The notes below the pieces were generated by a model. The model was not told where the DNA came from, did not search any database, and saw nothing but the letters and a program-made list of their open reading frames with translations. From positions 1-34,094 of the forward strand of contig CAZOBB010000141.1 of NCBI GenBank assembly GCA_964577975.1: 34,094 nt of DNA. The letters are read 5' to 3'. This document shows, one piece after another, positions 15,499-23,337 of the stretch. The translations under genes and the position numbers were made by a program. The DNA comes from JAOZMY01 sp964577975. Its GTDB lineage: Bacteria > Desulfobacterota > S145-22. Numbering within the stretch: the stretch's first letter is position 1; each line of letters opens with the position of its first letter.

Positions 15499-15528
15499 TT
15501 GACAAACGTGTTTTTACTATGGTAGCGT
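15499..15528 (+). promoter_or_regulatory. Putative promoter of the trpB2/IOR operon
   Basis: TTGACA (15499-15504) followed after 18 bp by TAGCGT (15523-15528), or after 17 bp by GTAGCG. Predicted start is near 15535, leaving a leader of about 137 nt before trpB2. Confidence 0.55.
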
Positions 15529-15537
15529 CCATTGCCG

Positions 15538-15660
15538 ATGGAAGGCGGAAAAGATGAGATAGAAGGATTCTATGCGAGTTGGCAATGGCGGGGTTCCATA
15601 AAAAGGTGTTATGAAGGGGTCTTGGGGCAAGACCCTGTTTTTGTTTCAACCCTTAGCTAA
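15538..15660 (+). other. Candidate leader reading frame with Trp-Gln-Trp codons
   Basis: A 40-codon frame runs from ATG 15538 to TAA 15660, spans the whole transcribed leader, and ends on the ribosome site of trpB2. It holds two tryptophan codons separated by one (TGG 15580-15582 and 15586-15588), lying upstream of the intrinsic terminator. There is no Shine-Dalgarno, so translation would have to be nearly leaderless. Unlike classical trp leader peptides, the frame runs through the terminator rather than stopping before it. Treat as a hypothesis. Confidence 0.3.
15617..15646 (+). terminator. Intrinsic terminator inside the trpB2 leader (possible attenuator)
   Basis: Perfect 8-bp stem GGGTCTTG (15617-15624) / CAAGACCC (15628-15635) with GGG loop, followed by TGTTTTTGTTT. 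It sits between the operon promoter and the trpB2 start, 26 bp before the ATG. Upstream leader segments can form alternative pairs: 15529-15536 with 15581-15588 (8 bp) or 15538-15543 with 15594-15599 (6 bp). Either conditional termination of the operon or a small terminated RNA is possible. Confidence 0.72.
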
Positions 15661-15671
15661 AGGAGGTTTTT

Positions 15672-17048
15672 ATGGAGGTCAAGAAAGTTATGTTAACCGA
15701 AGACGAGATGCCACGGCAATGGTACAATATCGCGGCGGATATGCCTACGCCTATGCAGCCCCCCCTTCATCCGGCGACAGGTGAACCCATCGGTCCTGAA
15801 GATCTCGCACCTATATTCCCGATGAATCTCATCGAACAGGAAGTGAGTACCGAGCGCTGGATTGACATCCCGGAACCGGTTCTTGAGGTGTTGCGGATTT
15901 GGCGTCCTGCTCCTTTAGTAAGGGCTTATGGGCTAGAAAAGGCGTTGGATACGCCGGCCCGTATCTATTACAAGAACGAAAGTTACAGCCCTCCGGGAAG
16001 TCATAAGCCCAACACGGCAGTGGCTCAGGCCTATTACAACAAGGTTTTTGGGACTAAGCGGATTACCACGGAGACGGGGGCAGGTCAATGGGGAAGCGCC
16101 CTGAGTTTCGCGGGGGCGATGTTCGGGATTGAGATCGTGGTTTTCATGGTAAAGATCAGCTATCAGCAAAAGCCGTATCGGCGCCTAATGATGAATACAT
16201 GGGGGGCGACCTGCTACGCCAGTCCCAGTACCCAGACGGAAGCGGGACGAAAAATTCTGGAGAAGGATCCGGATACCCCCGGCAGTTTGGGAATCGCCAT
16301 CAGTGAAGCTGTCGAGGCGGCCGTAGCGGATGAAAACACGAAGTACGCCTTGGGAAGCGTTTTGAATCATGTCATGACCCATCAGACCATCATTGGCCTT
16401 GAGGCGCAAAAACAGCTAGAGAAGGTGGGAGACTATCCGGATATCGTCATCGGATGTGCCGGCGGAGGAAGCAACTTTGCGGGACTGAGCTTTCCGTTTG
16501 CTCGAGACAAGATCTTTGGGAAGGATTTGAAGATCATCGCGGTGGAACCCATGTCGTGTCCGACCATGACGCGGGGACCGTTTGCCTACGACTTTGGTGA
16601 TACCGTTCAGATGACACCACTTCTCCCCATGCATACCTTGGGACACGATTTCGTTCCCGCTCCCATTCACGCGGGGGGGCTTCGGTATCATGGAATGTCG
16701 CCCCAGGTCAGTCAGTTGATTTTGGATGGAATCATCGAACCACGCGCCGTGCACCAACTGGAAACTTTTGAGGCGGGTGTGCTTTTTGCAAGGACCGAGG
16801 GAATCATACCGGCGCCTGAAACAAACCACGCGATTGCCGCCGTGATTCAAGAGGCGAAGAAGGCGAAGGAAGAAGGGAAAGAGAAGGTTATCCTCTTCAA
16901 CATGAGCGGTCACGGCCTGGTCGATCTGGCGGCGTATGATGCCTATTTCTCAGGAAAGTTGCATGATTATGAGTTGCCGGAGGAAGAGATCGAACGAGCC
17001 TTGAAGGCGATCGAATCTCTGCCAAAACCAAAGGTGGCGCAGAAGTAA
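15672..17048 (+). CDS. trpB: TrpB2-type tryptophan synthase beta chain
   Basis: 458 residues, the longer TrpB2 class (TrpB1 is about 400). The PLP lysine is in GSHKPNTA (near residue 114), the catalytic Glu lies in TTETGAGQWG, and the PLP-phosphate loop is CAGGGSNFAG. The long N-terminal extension (MPRQWYNI, PPLHPATGEP) is diagnostic of TrpB2. The enzyme makes tryptophan from indole plus serine or, in some TrpB2 members, phosphoserine; there is no trpA here, which fits indole salvage. AAAGGAGG lies six bases before the ATG. It opens an operon whose remaining genes are mostly 2-oxoacid:ferredoxin oxidoreductase subunits, an association that points to aromatic amino acid/indole metabolism (inference). 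Confidence 0.93.
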   Translation: MEVKKVMLTEDEMPRQWYNIAADMPTPMQPPLHPATGEPIGPEDLAPIFPMNLIEQEVSTERWIDIPEPVLEVLRIWRPAPLVRAYGLEKALDTPARIYYKNESYSPPGSHKPNTAVAQAYYNKVFGTKRITTETGAGQWGSALSFAGAMFGIEIVVFMVKISYQQKPYRRLMMNTWGATCYASPSTQTEAGRKILEKDPDTPGSLGIAISEAVEAAVADENTKYALGSVLNHVMTHQTIIGLEAQKQLEKVGDYPDIVIGCAGGGSNFAGLSFPFARDKIFGKDLKIIAVEPMSCPTMTRGPFAYDFGDTVQMTPLLPMHTLGHDFVPAPIHAGGLRYHGMSPQVSQLILDGIIEPRAVHQLETFEAGVLFARTEGIIPAPETNHAIAAVIQEAKKAKEEGKEKVILFNMSGHGLVDLAAYDAYFSGKLHDYELPEEEIERALKAIESLPKPKVAQK

Positions 17049-17078
17049 GCTTTCCAACGGAGGTGTCGATATACGTCG

Positions 17079-17363
17079 ATGGCACGTATCGAAGAACATG
17101 ATCAAGAGGTCTTACGGTGTCCCAAACTGGGGGGGGAGGTGCCGTTCCGGTATTGCCGAACCCTCCAGGGTGGGATGCCCTGTGAGCGAATCGTGGTATG
17201 TTGGGAACTCGTTTTCGATATTGGGGCGTTTCTGCAGGAGAATTATTCGCCTGCCGAGATTCAGCGGTTTTTGAATCCGACGCCAAAGGATAAAATGAGT
17301 ACGCTTCTCGATATCATCGAGCAGGCAAAAAGAAACGTCGAGAAGAAAAGAACTCCCGAATAG
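17079..17363 (+). CDS. Small four-cysteine protein of unknown function
   Basis: 94 residues. The N-terminal half has four cysteines (14, 26, 35, 41) in the pattern C-P-K-L-G..V-x-F-x-Y-C-R...P-C......C-W, which could bind zinc or an Fe-S cluster. The C-terminal half is helical and charged. I do not recognise a named family. GGAGG lies 15 bases before the ATG, a loose spacing. Because it sits between trpB2 and the IorA-like gene on the same strand with gaps of 30-45 bp, it is most likely co-transcribed and may be an accessory or metal-binding partner of the oxidoreductase. Confidence 0.62.
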   Translation: MARIEEHDQEVLRCPKLGGEVPFRYCRTLQGGMPCERIVVCWELVFDIGAFLQENYSPAEIQRFLNPTPKDKMSTLLDIIEQAKRNVEKKRTPE

Positions 17364-17407
17364 CTTCCCTTCAAAGGGTGCGGGGAACAAAGAATGGAAA
17401 GGAATCT

Positions 17408-18886
17408 ATGGATACGGATTGGGCTCAAGGTCTTGCGGAAGGGCTTGTCGGGAATGGATGTCAGTATTTGTCGATTGCCCTGGAGGAGAAGGGTAACGAG
17501 ATACGGGAGGTAGTCAACCGAGCGGCGGCCAAGTTCAATTTTCCTCTGCACGCAGAAGAAGCCATTAGTGAAAAAATTGGTTACGAGATTGCCCTGACGT
17601 ACAGTTACGGGAAGAAAAGGTCTGCCTTTCTCACCCACGGGTTTTCCCTGCCGGTAGCGATGGATCCTCTCATGAGTTCCATTTACACCGGGGTTGCAGG
17701 GGGATTTGTGGTGGTGGCCCTTGATGCAACACCCTCGCTGCCGTATGGCAGTAAGAGTGATCCTGTTTCCTTGGCGATGTTTGCGAAGATGCCGGTGGTA
17801 GAGCTTTCCAGTTTCGAAGAACTGGGGAAAGGGCTCGAGCGAGCGTTTTCTTTGTCCGAGAAATACGAAACCCCGATAATGCTTCATCTGGATACGAAAA
17901 TAGCGGGGGGAAAGGTGAGCGGTGGTGGAAGACCGGGGAGAAAACGAAAGGCCGATTTTGAGAAAAATCCGGCGCGATGGGCGGCAACCCCTCGATTCCG
18001 CTTTATCTTACACAAAAAGCTCAATCAGCGATTGAAAGAGATCGCGGAATCCGGCACGGAGGAAAACGTGACATATTCGGGGGGGGAAGGAAAGGACTGG
18101 GGGATAGTCTGTAACCAGGCAAACCGCCTGCTGATTGAACGCTGGGCTGAGCGCCATAATATACCGGTATTGGCGGTTTCCGTGCCTTTTCCTCTACCCG
18201 TTGCTCCCGTGCGGGATTTTGTGAAATCGGTGAAACACGCAATCATGGTGGAAGATCGTTTTCCCACCATGCAATTTCAGTTGCCCGAAAAGAGGAAGAT
18301 TGAAGGACGTCTGACGGACGAGCGTTTTTGCCGTGTGTATTCGTGGACGGAGGACGCGTTGCTCTCTTTGCTGAACGAGGTGATTTTGGGAAAAGAAGGG
18401 AGTGAAGTGAATGATTCAGCCCTTCGGGAAGAAGGACAACGGAAAACTCCACTGCGACTTTTTCTCGAAAGCATGAAGAGAAAGAATCGTTCTCTCCTTG
18501 TAGTGGCGGACAAAACACCCCTTACGATGGATCTGCCGGCGGATCATTTTGTGTCGAGGGGAGGCGCAATCAGCTTCGCGGCCGGATATGCCCACGCATT
18601 GGGAGGGGAGGCGTCGAAGAAAATCGTGGGTATTACCGATTCGGCAGCGCTTCTCCATTACGGGATGCAAGCTGTCACCAATGCCGTCTATAATACTATT
18701 CCAGTGCGATGCCTTCTCCTTGTCAAGCCTGAGGACGAGGAGGCCGTCAAAAGGTTTTTGAACGCGATGAAAAATGTGGCGGTTGTTCCTTTGAACCCAT
18801 CGGCGAGGGATGCGGAGAGGCGATTTCTGGAGCCTTTTTCCCAGCCGGTAACCTTCTATTGGACATCAGTGGAGGAAAAAGTTTGA
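17408..18886 (+). CDS. IorA-like protein without TPP motif or ferredoxin domain (pseudo-IorA)
   Basis: 492 residues, resembling indolepyruvate ferredoxin oxidoreductase alpha subunit in order and spacing but divergent. The stretch EEAISEKIGYEIALTYSYGK and the following region align with WSVNEKVALDVALGAAFAGK of the complete IorA encoded at 23334, and VGITDSAALLHYGMQAV with IGDSTFYHSGIHSLMDAV. Missing are the YPGTPSSE substrate loop, the CPGCPHR cysteines, the TPP/Mg Asp-Asn pair (GDS reads TDS, LDNS reads VKPE) and the C-terminal two-cluster ferredoxin. It is therefore unlikely to be catalytic and may be a structural or regulatory subunit. ATG 17408 (GGAAAGG about six bases upstream) is preferred to the GTG at 17378. 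Its stop overlaps the iorB start. Confidence 0.7.
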   Translation: MDTDWAQGLAEGLVGNGCQYLSIALEEKGNEIREVVNRAAAKFNFPLHAEEAISEKIGYEIALTYSYGKKRSAFLTHGFSLPVAMDPLMSSIYTGVAGGFVVVALDATPSLPYGSKSDPVSLAMFAKMPVVELSSFEELGKGLERAFSLSEKYETPIMLHLDTKIAGGKVSGGGRPGRKRKADFEKNPARWAATPRFRFILHKKLNQRLKEIAESGTEENVTYSGGEGKDWGIVCNQANRLLIERWAERHNIPVLAVSVPFPLPVAPVRDFVKSVKHAIMVEDRFPTMQFQLPEKRKIEGRLTDERFCRVYSWTEDALLSLLNEVILGKEGSEVNDSALREEGQRKTPLRLFLESMKRKNRSLLVVADKTPLTMDLPADHFVSRGGAISFAAGYAHALGGEASKKIVGITDSAALLHYGMQAVTNAVYNTIPVRCLLLVKPEDEEAVKRFLNAMKNVAVVPLNPSARDAERRFLEPFSQPVTFYWTSVEEKV

Positions 18887-19464
18887 GAAAACAAGCCCTA
18901 ATCATTGCCGGCGTTGGAGGGCGTGGTGTCCTCGTTGGAAGCACGATTCTGCTGAATGTCGCTTTTCAGCAAAATCTTCCCGTCTTTAGTGCCGACGAGT
19001 ACGGAATGAGCCAGCGCGGGGGATCGGTGGTGTCCCATCTCAAAGTAGGTCCCTATCAATCCCCCATCATCGGGACGGGCGAAGCAGACGTCCTTCTCGG
19101 CTTTGAAGCCTCCGAGGGGATAAAAAACCTGCCCATGCTTCGGGAGGGGGGGCTTTGTATCCTCAACACGCCCACCCGCGGAACGACGGGAAATGCGGCT
19201 TTGGATGCCTATTTGCAAGAGCGGGGAATCAGCCTCTATACGTTGGATGCGGACCGGATAGCGGCGGAAATCGGCTCGCCGCTGTCGGCGAATATGGTTC
19301 TTCTTGGGTTCTTCTCGTTCTTCGGGAAGCCGGTTTTTTCGTTTGGGAAGGTGAGGGACTATGTCGAGAACTCTTCACCGAAGCGGTACCTTGAGTTCAA
19401 CCGAAAGGCGTTGAGACTTGGAAGTCAGGAGGCGAAAAATCTAACACGAAAAGGGATGTCATGA
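18883..19464 (+). CDS. iorB: 2-oxoacid:ferredoxin oxidoreductase gamma subunit, IorB type
   Basis: 193 residues, one pyruvate/2-oxoacid oxidoreductase gamma (POR) domain. GVGGRGVLVGS near residue 8 is the nucleotide-like loop of the family, and YGMSQRGGSVVSHLKVG around 45-60 is the IorB-type signature (compare 'GMAQRGG.VVSHVR.G'). LLGFEASEGIKNL and the conserved ILNT follow. It would be the small catalytic partner for IorA or for the alpha/beta pair downstream. TTG 18883 has GGAGG seven bases upstream and overlaps the preceding stop as TTGA; the upstream TTG at 18859 lacks a ribosome site. The next gene overlaps as ATGA. Confidence 0.88.
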   Translation: MRKQALIIAGVGGRGVLVGSTILLNVAFQQNLPVFSADEYGMSQRGGSVVSHLKVGPYQSPIIGTGEADVLLGFEASEGIKNLPMLREGGLCILNTPTRGTTGNAALDAYLQERGISLYTLDADRIAAEIGSPLSANMVLLGFFSFFGKPVFSFGKVRDYVENSSPKRYLEFNRKALRLGSQEAKNLTRKGMS

Positions 19465-19688
19465 AACGTGTGATAATCGATCAAACTCGGTGTAAGGGAT
19501 GCGGATTGTGCACGCAGATTTGTCCTAGGAAGATCCTGGTTCTTTCGAACAAGGTGAACGCCAATGGTTATCATCCCGTGCAATGTACCGATGAGGAGCT
19601 GTGCATGGGATGCGCCAATTGTGCGACAGTTTGCCCCGTAACGGCTTTCGAAATCTATAAACCGGTGCCCATTGTCGTGGCGTCTTGA
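19461..19688 (+). CDS. Two-[4Fe-4S] ferredoxin, oxidoreductase delta subunit
   Basis: 75 residues with two CX2CX2CX3CP motifs: CKGCGLCTQICP (residues 11-22) and CMGCANCATVCP (48-59). This is the delta (KorD/VorD/PorD) subunit architecture of four-subunit 2-oxoacid:ferredoxin oxidoreductases, which relays electrons from TPP-bound intermediate to external ferredoxin. The ATG overlaps the iorB stop (ATGA) and the next gene follows closely, so stoichiometric translation with the alpha and beta genes is expected. Confidence 0.9.
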   Translation: MKRVIIDQTRCKGCGLCTQICPRKILVLSNKVNANGYHPVQCTDEELCMGCANCATVCPVTAFEIYKPVPIVVAS

Positions 19689-19702
19689 AAGGAAGAGATA
19701 GG

Positions 19703-20764
19703 ATGGAAAGGAAATTGTTGCTCAAAGGGGCCGAGGCGATAGGAGAGGCGGCGATTCGGAGTGGTTGCACCCGTTTTTATGGGTATCCCGTTCCCAACCA
19801 ATCGGACTTGATGGAGTATCTCGTACGGAAAGAAGGGGAGGGAGAACTCGTTTCGGTGTTTCAGGCGGAGGATCCTCGGGCGGCTTTTTTCATGGCGTAT
19901 GGCGCCGCGATTGGAGGAGCAAGGGTTCTAACGGCTGTCAATTCCATCGATGTGGCGGACGCGCTCTACGCGGCTTCCTATTTTTACGCCATGGAAATTC
20001 CAGTAGTTTGTGTGGTGTTTACCCAGAGTGGGCCCGGATCCGGAAATATCTATCCCGAGCAGTCGGATGTCTTGGCTGTTTTGTATGGGAATAGAAGGGG
20101 GGATGCCTTTGTCCCGGTCTATACCCCTTCGTTATCAACTGACTGTGCTGCATTGACACACACGGCTTTTGAGGTGGCAGAGAGGTATCGGATGCCTGTA
20201 TTTCTCTTGGTGGATGCAGCGTGTGCTCAATTGACGGAAACCGTCGATTTTGGGGCAATGCGGTGGCGGGAGATTCCGAGCGATCGTCCGATCGTTTTGG
20301 ATAAAAAGGAAAAGGGATTCAGGAGATTTACTACCTTAGCCTTGAAAATCGAGGAGATGGAAGAGAAAAAGGCGGTGTATCGGGAAAAGCGGGAGGCTTT
20401 CTTTGAGAGGGAAAAAGGCAAATACAAAGTAGTGGGAGAAGAGAACGAAAATCTCGTCGTCGCTTATGGTATCGGGGCGGTTCAAGCCCAGCGCGCCCTA
20501 AACGAGTTGAAAGCGGGAGGTATTCCCCTGACGGTGTTTGAGCTTTCTTCCCTCAATCCGTTTCCCGCGGAGGCGTTTCGGATGGCGGCGGAAAAGGCAA
20601 AAAATCTTTTCATCCTGGAATTGAGTGAGGGACAATTGCGGGAAATTTTGATGTCGTACCTTCCGGATTCTGGGAGTGGGCGGCTTCTTTCTAAGACGGG
20701 GGGATTCGTACCAAGGGTTGAAGAGATCGTTCATTGGATCCAGAGCGAAGTGAAAACAATATAA
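19703..20764 (+). CDS. 2-oxoacid:ferredoxin oxidoreductase alpha subunit (KorA/VorB-like, divergent)
   Basis: 353 residues. The N-terminal domain resembles VorB/KorA: LLKGAEAIGEAAIRSGCTRFYGYP, QAEDPRAAFFMAYGAAIGGARV, GPGSGNIYPEQSD. A C-terminal transketolase-like domain (VVAYGIGAVQAQRALNEL) follows. Two usually invariant stretches differ: YPITPQN reads YPVPNQS, losing the substrate-contacting Thr, and the TSSSSPG loop reads TAVNSID. Substrate use is therefore probably not that of classic 2-oxoglutarate or branched-chain enzymes. ATG 19703 is chosen with AAGGAAG upstream; a TTG at 19685 overlaps the ferredoxin stop. The beta gene follows after 20 bp. Confidence 0.8.
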   Translation: MERKLLLKGAEAIGEAAIRSGCTRFYGYPVPNQSDLMEYLVRKEGEGELVSVFQAEDPRAAFFMAYGAAIGGARVLTAVNSIDVADALYAASYFYAMEIPVVCVVFTQSGPGSGNIYPEQSDVLAVLYGNRRGDAFVPVYTPSLSTDCAALTHTAFEVAERYRMPVFLLVDAACAQLTETVDFGAMRWREIPSDRPIVLDKKEKGFRRFTTLALKIEEMEEKKAVYREKREAFFEREKGKYKVVGEENENLVVAYGIGAVQAQRALNELKAGGIPLTVFELSSLNPFPAEAFRMAAEKAKNLFILELSEGQLREILMSYLPDSGSGRLLSKTGGFVPRVEEIVHWIQSEVKTI

Positions 20765-20784
20765 CGGGTAGGGACGGTATAACA

Positions 20785-21552
20785 ATGGAATTAAAGTTTG
20801 AACAGATCGCCGGATTTCCAAAATCACTTTCCGAGGTACCCCAGCACTTTTGCCCTGGATGTACCCATGGTGTCAATGTGCGGCTCATTGCCGAAGCCAT
20901 CGATGCCCTTCAGGTTCAAGGCGATGTGGTGGGGGTATGCGGGATGGGATGTTCCGCGCTCTTGCCGAACTATCTTGACATCGACATGGTGGCAGCTCCG
21001 CCTGGTCAAGCGGTTTCGGTGGCGGTGGGATTGTCTCATGAAATTGGAGAGAAAGGGCTCGTCTTCGTCTATGACGGCGACGGGGACCTCTATGGAAGGG
21101 GATTTAGTGCACTCATGCACGCGGCCCTACGAGGGGAAGCGATATCGGTTTTCTGTGCCAATAATCTCAACATGGGAATGAGCGGGGGGCATCTTTCACC
21201 AACCTCTTTTCTCGGACAGAAGACTGCAACCACGCCTAGGGGAAAATCGGCGGGAAGATATGGCATTTCGCTCGATTTCGTCCGCTTGCTTTCTCAGATT
21301 CCGGGTGTTTCTTTTGCAGCCCGCTTCAAGGGATTTACGGCAGGAGAGATTCGTAAAGGGAGGGATTATTTCGTTCGGAGTTTACACGTTCAAAAGTTTC
21401 AGCGGGCGTTTTCGTTCGTGGAGATGGTGGGAATATGTCCCACGAATCTGGAATTACCTCCCCCCGAGGCAGTTAAGTACGTTAAATCAGCCGTGGCGGG
21501 AATCTATACGTCAGGAATTTTCAAAGCACCAGAGACAGGAATCGTCTTGTGA
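20785..21552 (+). CDS. 2-oxoacid:ferredoxin oxidoreductase beta subunit, TPP-binding
   Basis: 255 residues. The N-terminal CPGCTHG (near residue 31) and CGMGCSA supply cluster/TPP-site cysteines. The TPP/Mg motif is intact: GDGDLYGRG...CANNLNMGMSGGHLSPTS, as in VorA/KorB. In OFOR enzymes this subunit holds thiamine diphosphate and a proximal [4Fe-4S] cluster. ATG 20785 is the first good start and has only a weak GGGA upstream, so translation probably depends on the preceding gene. Together with the gamma, delta and alpha genes it completes a four-subunit enzyme. The GTG of the next gene overlaps this stop. Confidence 0.88.
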   Translation: MELKFEQIAGFPKSLSEVPQHFCPGCTHGVNVRLIAEAIDALQVQGDVVGVCGMGCSALLPNYLDIDMVAAPPGQAVSVAVGLSHEIGEKGLVFVYDGDGDLYGRGFSALMHAALRGEAISVFCANNLNMGMSGGHLSPTSFLGQKTATTPRGKSAGRYGISLDFVRLLSQIPGVSFAARFKGFTAGEIRKGRDYFVRSLHVQKFQRAFSFVEMVGICPTNLELPPPEAVKYVKSAVAGIYTSGIFKAPETGIVL

Positions 21553-22082
21553 GAGAGATTTTCTTTCTTCCTGGTAGATGCCTGGCGGGATGCCACGCAT
21601 GTCAGATGGCGTGCGTGGTGGAACACATGGATAATAGAGGACTGTTGAGTCCGTTGTCGGGACTGCCGTTTCCCAAGAAACGGCAGACGACTCTCTACAC
21701 CAACACATTGAGGCGTTCCTTTCCTCACCCGCTGCGCTGTCTTCATTGCGATCCTCCCCGGTGTGTGGAGGCTTGCCTTTCGGGATCGCTGATCAAAAAT
21801 GGGGAAAACGGACGGGTTGGAAATAATCTCGACCGGTGTATCGGTTGTTTCATGTGTGTGGCGCATTGCCCGTATGGAGCGGTGATCCCCGTGGCGACGG
21901 AGCGTGTTTCCGTGAAGTGCGACGGATGCCTGTGGAGTAAGGCGCCGGCGTGCGTGCGAGCGTGTCCCTCGGGAGCCCTGATCTTTTCGGGAAAAGAGGT
22001 GTTGGAAGAAAAGCTAGAAGCTCAGAAACGGTTCCGCAAACGTTCCATTCAGCCTCCAAGGCTAACACCGGCGAGGGTGTGA
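21549..22082 (+). CDS. Ferredoxin-like electron carrier with four predicted [4Fe-4S] clusters (HycB/CooF/DmsB type)
   Basis: 177 residues with 16 cysteines in four groups: CLAGCHACQMAC near the start (CX3CX2CX3C), CLHCDPPRCVEAC, CIGCFMCVAHCP, and CDGCLWSKAPACVRACP. This is the layout of electron-transfer subunits of formate, CO and DMSO-type enzymes. A basic tail of about 25 residues follows. GTG 21549 overlaps the beta-subunit stop (GTGA), and the FAD oxidoreductase starts two bases after its stop. It probably shuttles electrons between the oxidoreductases and that flavoprotein (inference). Confidence 0.85.
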   Translation: MREIFFLPGRCLAGCHACQMACVVEHMDNRGLLSPLSGLPFPKKRQTTLYTNTLRRSFPHPLRCLHCDPPRCVEACLSGSLIKNGENGRVGNNLDRCIGCFMCVAHCPYGAVIPVATERVSVKCDGCLWSKAPACVRACPSGALIFSGKEVLEEKLEAQKRFRKRSIQPPRLTPARV

Positions 22083-22083
22083 T

Positions 22084-23337
22084 ATGCGTATCGTAATCAT
22101 AGGGAATGGGACGGCGGGTGTTCACGCCGTCAAGGCTATTTTGGAGAATGAGCCAAAAGCTGAAATCACACTGATCAGTGACGATGAACCGATCTTCTAC
22201 TCCCGTCCGGAGATTACCCAGTTGATAGGGGATCCGTACGGATTGTCTCATATCGCGTTGCCATTTCCGTCGGATTTTTCGGAAAGGGTATCCTTCCTTC
22301 AGGATACGGTAGAGAGTATCGACCCTGGCCGGCGGATGTTGACTTTGCGAAATCGATCAACCCTTTTCTATGACCGGCTTATTCTGGCGACGGGAGCGGC
22401 GCCAAAGCGCGTAAAAGTGGTAGGTGTTCCCAACGATAGAATCATGACGCTCCGAACCGCTGGAGATGCGAAACGAATAGCAGATTTTCTGTGTTGTGCC
22501 ACACGACCGATTGTATTGGGCGGTGGACTTGTCGGGTTGAAAATAGCCCACACGCTGTCGCACATGGGATTGTCTCCCAAGGTGTTGGTTTCTTCCCAGC
22601 AAATTTTATCAAGGAATGTGGATGCGAAAACGGCACGTGTGATTCAGAAGTTGTTTGAAGAACATGGCGTCGAATTTATTTTTGGCGCCATGGTGAAATC
22701 GGGGGATTGGAACGCACGGCGGGAAGAAGGTGTTCTCTTGTTGGAAGGGGGAGGAAAGATTCCGTTTGACCTTGTGCTAGTGGGGAAAGGTATTGTTCCC
22801 CGCGTGACGCTGGCCGAGGAAGCGGGACTTTTGATCGAAGGGGGAGGAATTGCGGTCAGTGACGCTATGGAGACATCTTCGGAGGGGCATTATGCCGCTG
22901 GGGATTGCGCCAGCATTTTCAACCATGAGTCAGGCCGTTACGAGAATCGTGCCATTTGGCCTGTGGCGACTGAAAGCGGGCGGGTCGCGGGAGAGGCCGT
23001 GGTGGGCAAACTCATTTCGGCGCGAAGGTTTTCCGCCCCCGTGTCCAGAAACGCCATTCCTTTCTTTTCCGTGCCCATGGTCAGTATTGGGACGATTCAG
23101 GGAGAGGGCCTGAAAGTGACGTCGTTCGAGGATCCCAGTCGGACCATCGTCCGAAAGGTGTTCCAAGAAGGAGGAAAAGTGGTTGGAGCCGTGTTGATCG
23201 GAGATATTACCCATGCAGGGCTTCTTTTCGAAGCGGTGAGAACAGGAGTGCGCATACGAAAAATCCCAGACTGGCTTGTGGAGGGGGTTCCTTCTTTGAG
23301 TCAGCAAACGCCGTCGATGGAGGTTCTTTTTTCATGA
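22084..23337 (+). CDS. NAD(P)/FAD-dependent oxidoreductase (pyridine nucleotide-disulphide family)
   Basis: 417 residues. FAD-binding GNGTAGVHA at 7-15, ATGAAP near 101, second Rossmann loop VLGGGLVGLKIA near 143-154 for NAD(P)H, and GHYAAGDCA near 279-287 for FAD. The order and the C-terminal alpha-beta domain resemble NirB-N/rubredoxin reductase-like enzymes; there is no redox-active CXXC pair. Placed between the four-cluster Fe-S protein and IorA, it is a candidate for linking ferredoxin-level electrons to NAD(P)H. The start follows the Fe-S stop by one base and its stop overlaps iorA as ATGA. Confidence 0.82.
   Translation: MRIVIIGNGTAGVHAVKAILENEPKAEITLISDDEPIFYSRPEITQLIGDPYGLSHIALPFPSDFSERVSFLQDTVESIDPGRRMLTLRNRSTLFYDRLILATGAAPKRVKVVGVPNDRIMTLRTAGDAKRIADFLCCATRPIVLGGGLVGLKIAHTLSHMGLSPKVLVSSQQILSRNVDAKTARVIQKLFEEHGVEFIFGAMVKSGDWNARREEGVLLLEGGGKIPFDLVLVGKGIVPRVTLAEEAGLLIEGGGIAVSDAMETSSEGHYAAGDCASIFNHESGRYENRAIWPVATESGRVAGEAVVGKLISARRFSAPVSRNAIPFFSVPMVSIGTIQGEGLKVTSFEDPSRTIVRKVFQEGGKVVGAVLIGDITHAGLLFEAVRTGVRIRKIPDWLVEGVPSLSQQTPSMEVLFS

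Noticed and set aside
15535..15671. T-box or TRAP site in the trpB2 leader
   Set aside because: No T-box GGTGG-like core and too few regularly spaced GAG/TAG triplets.
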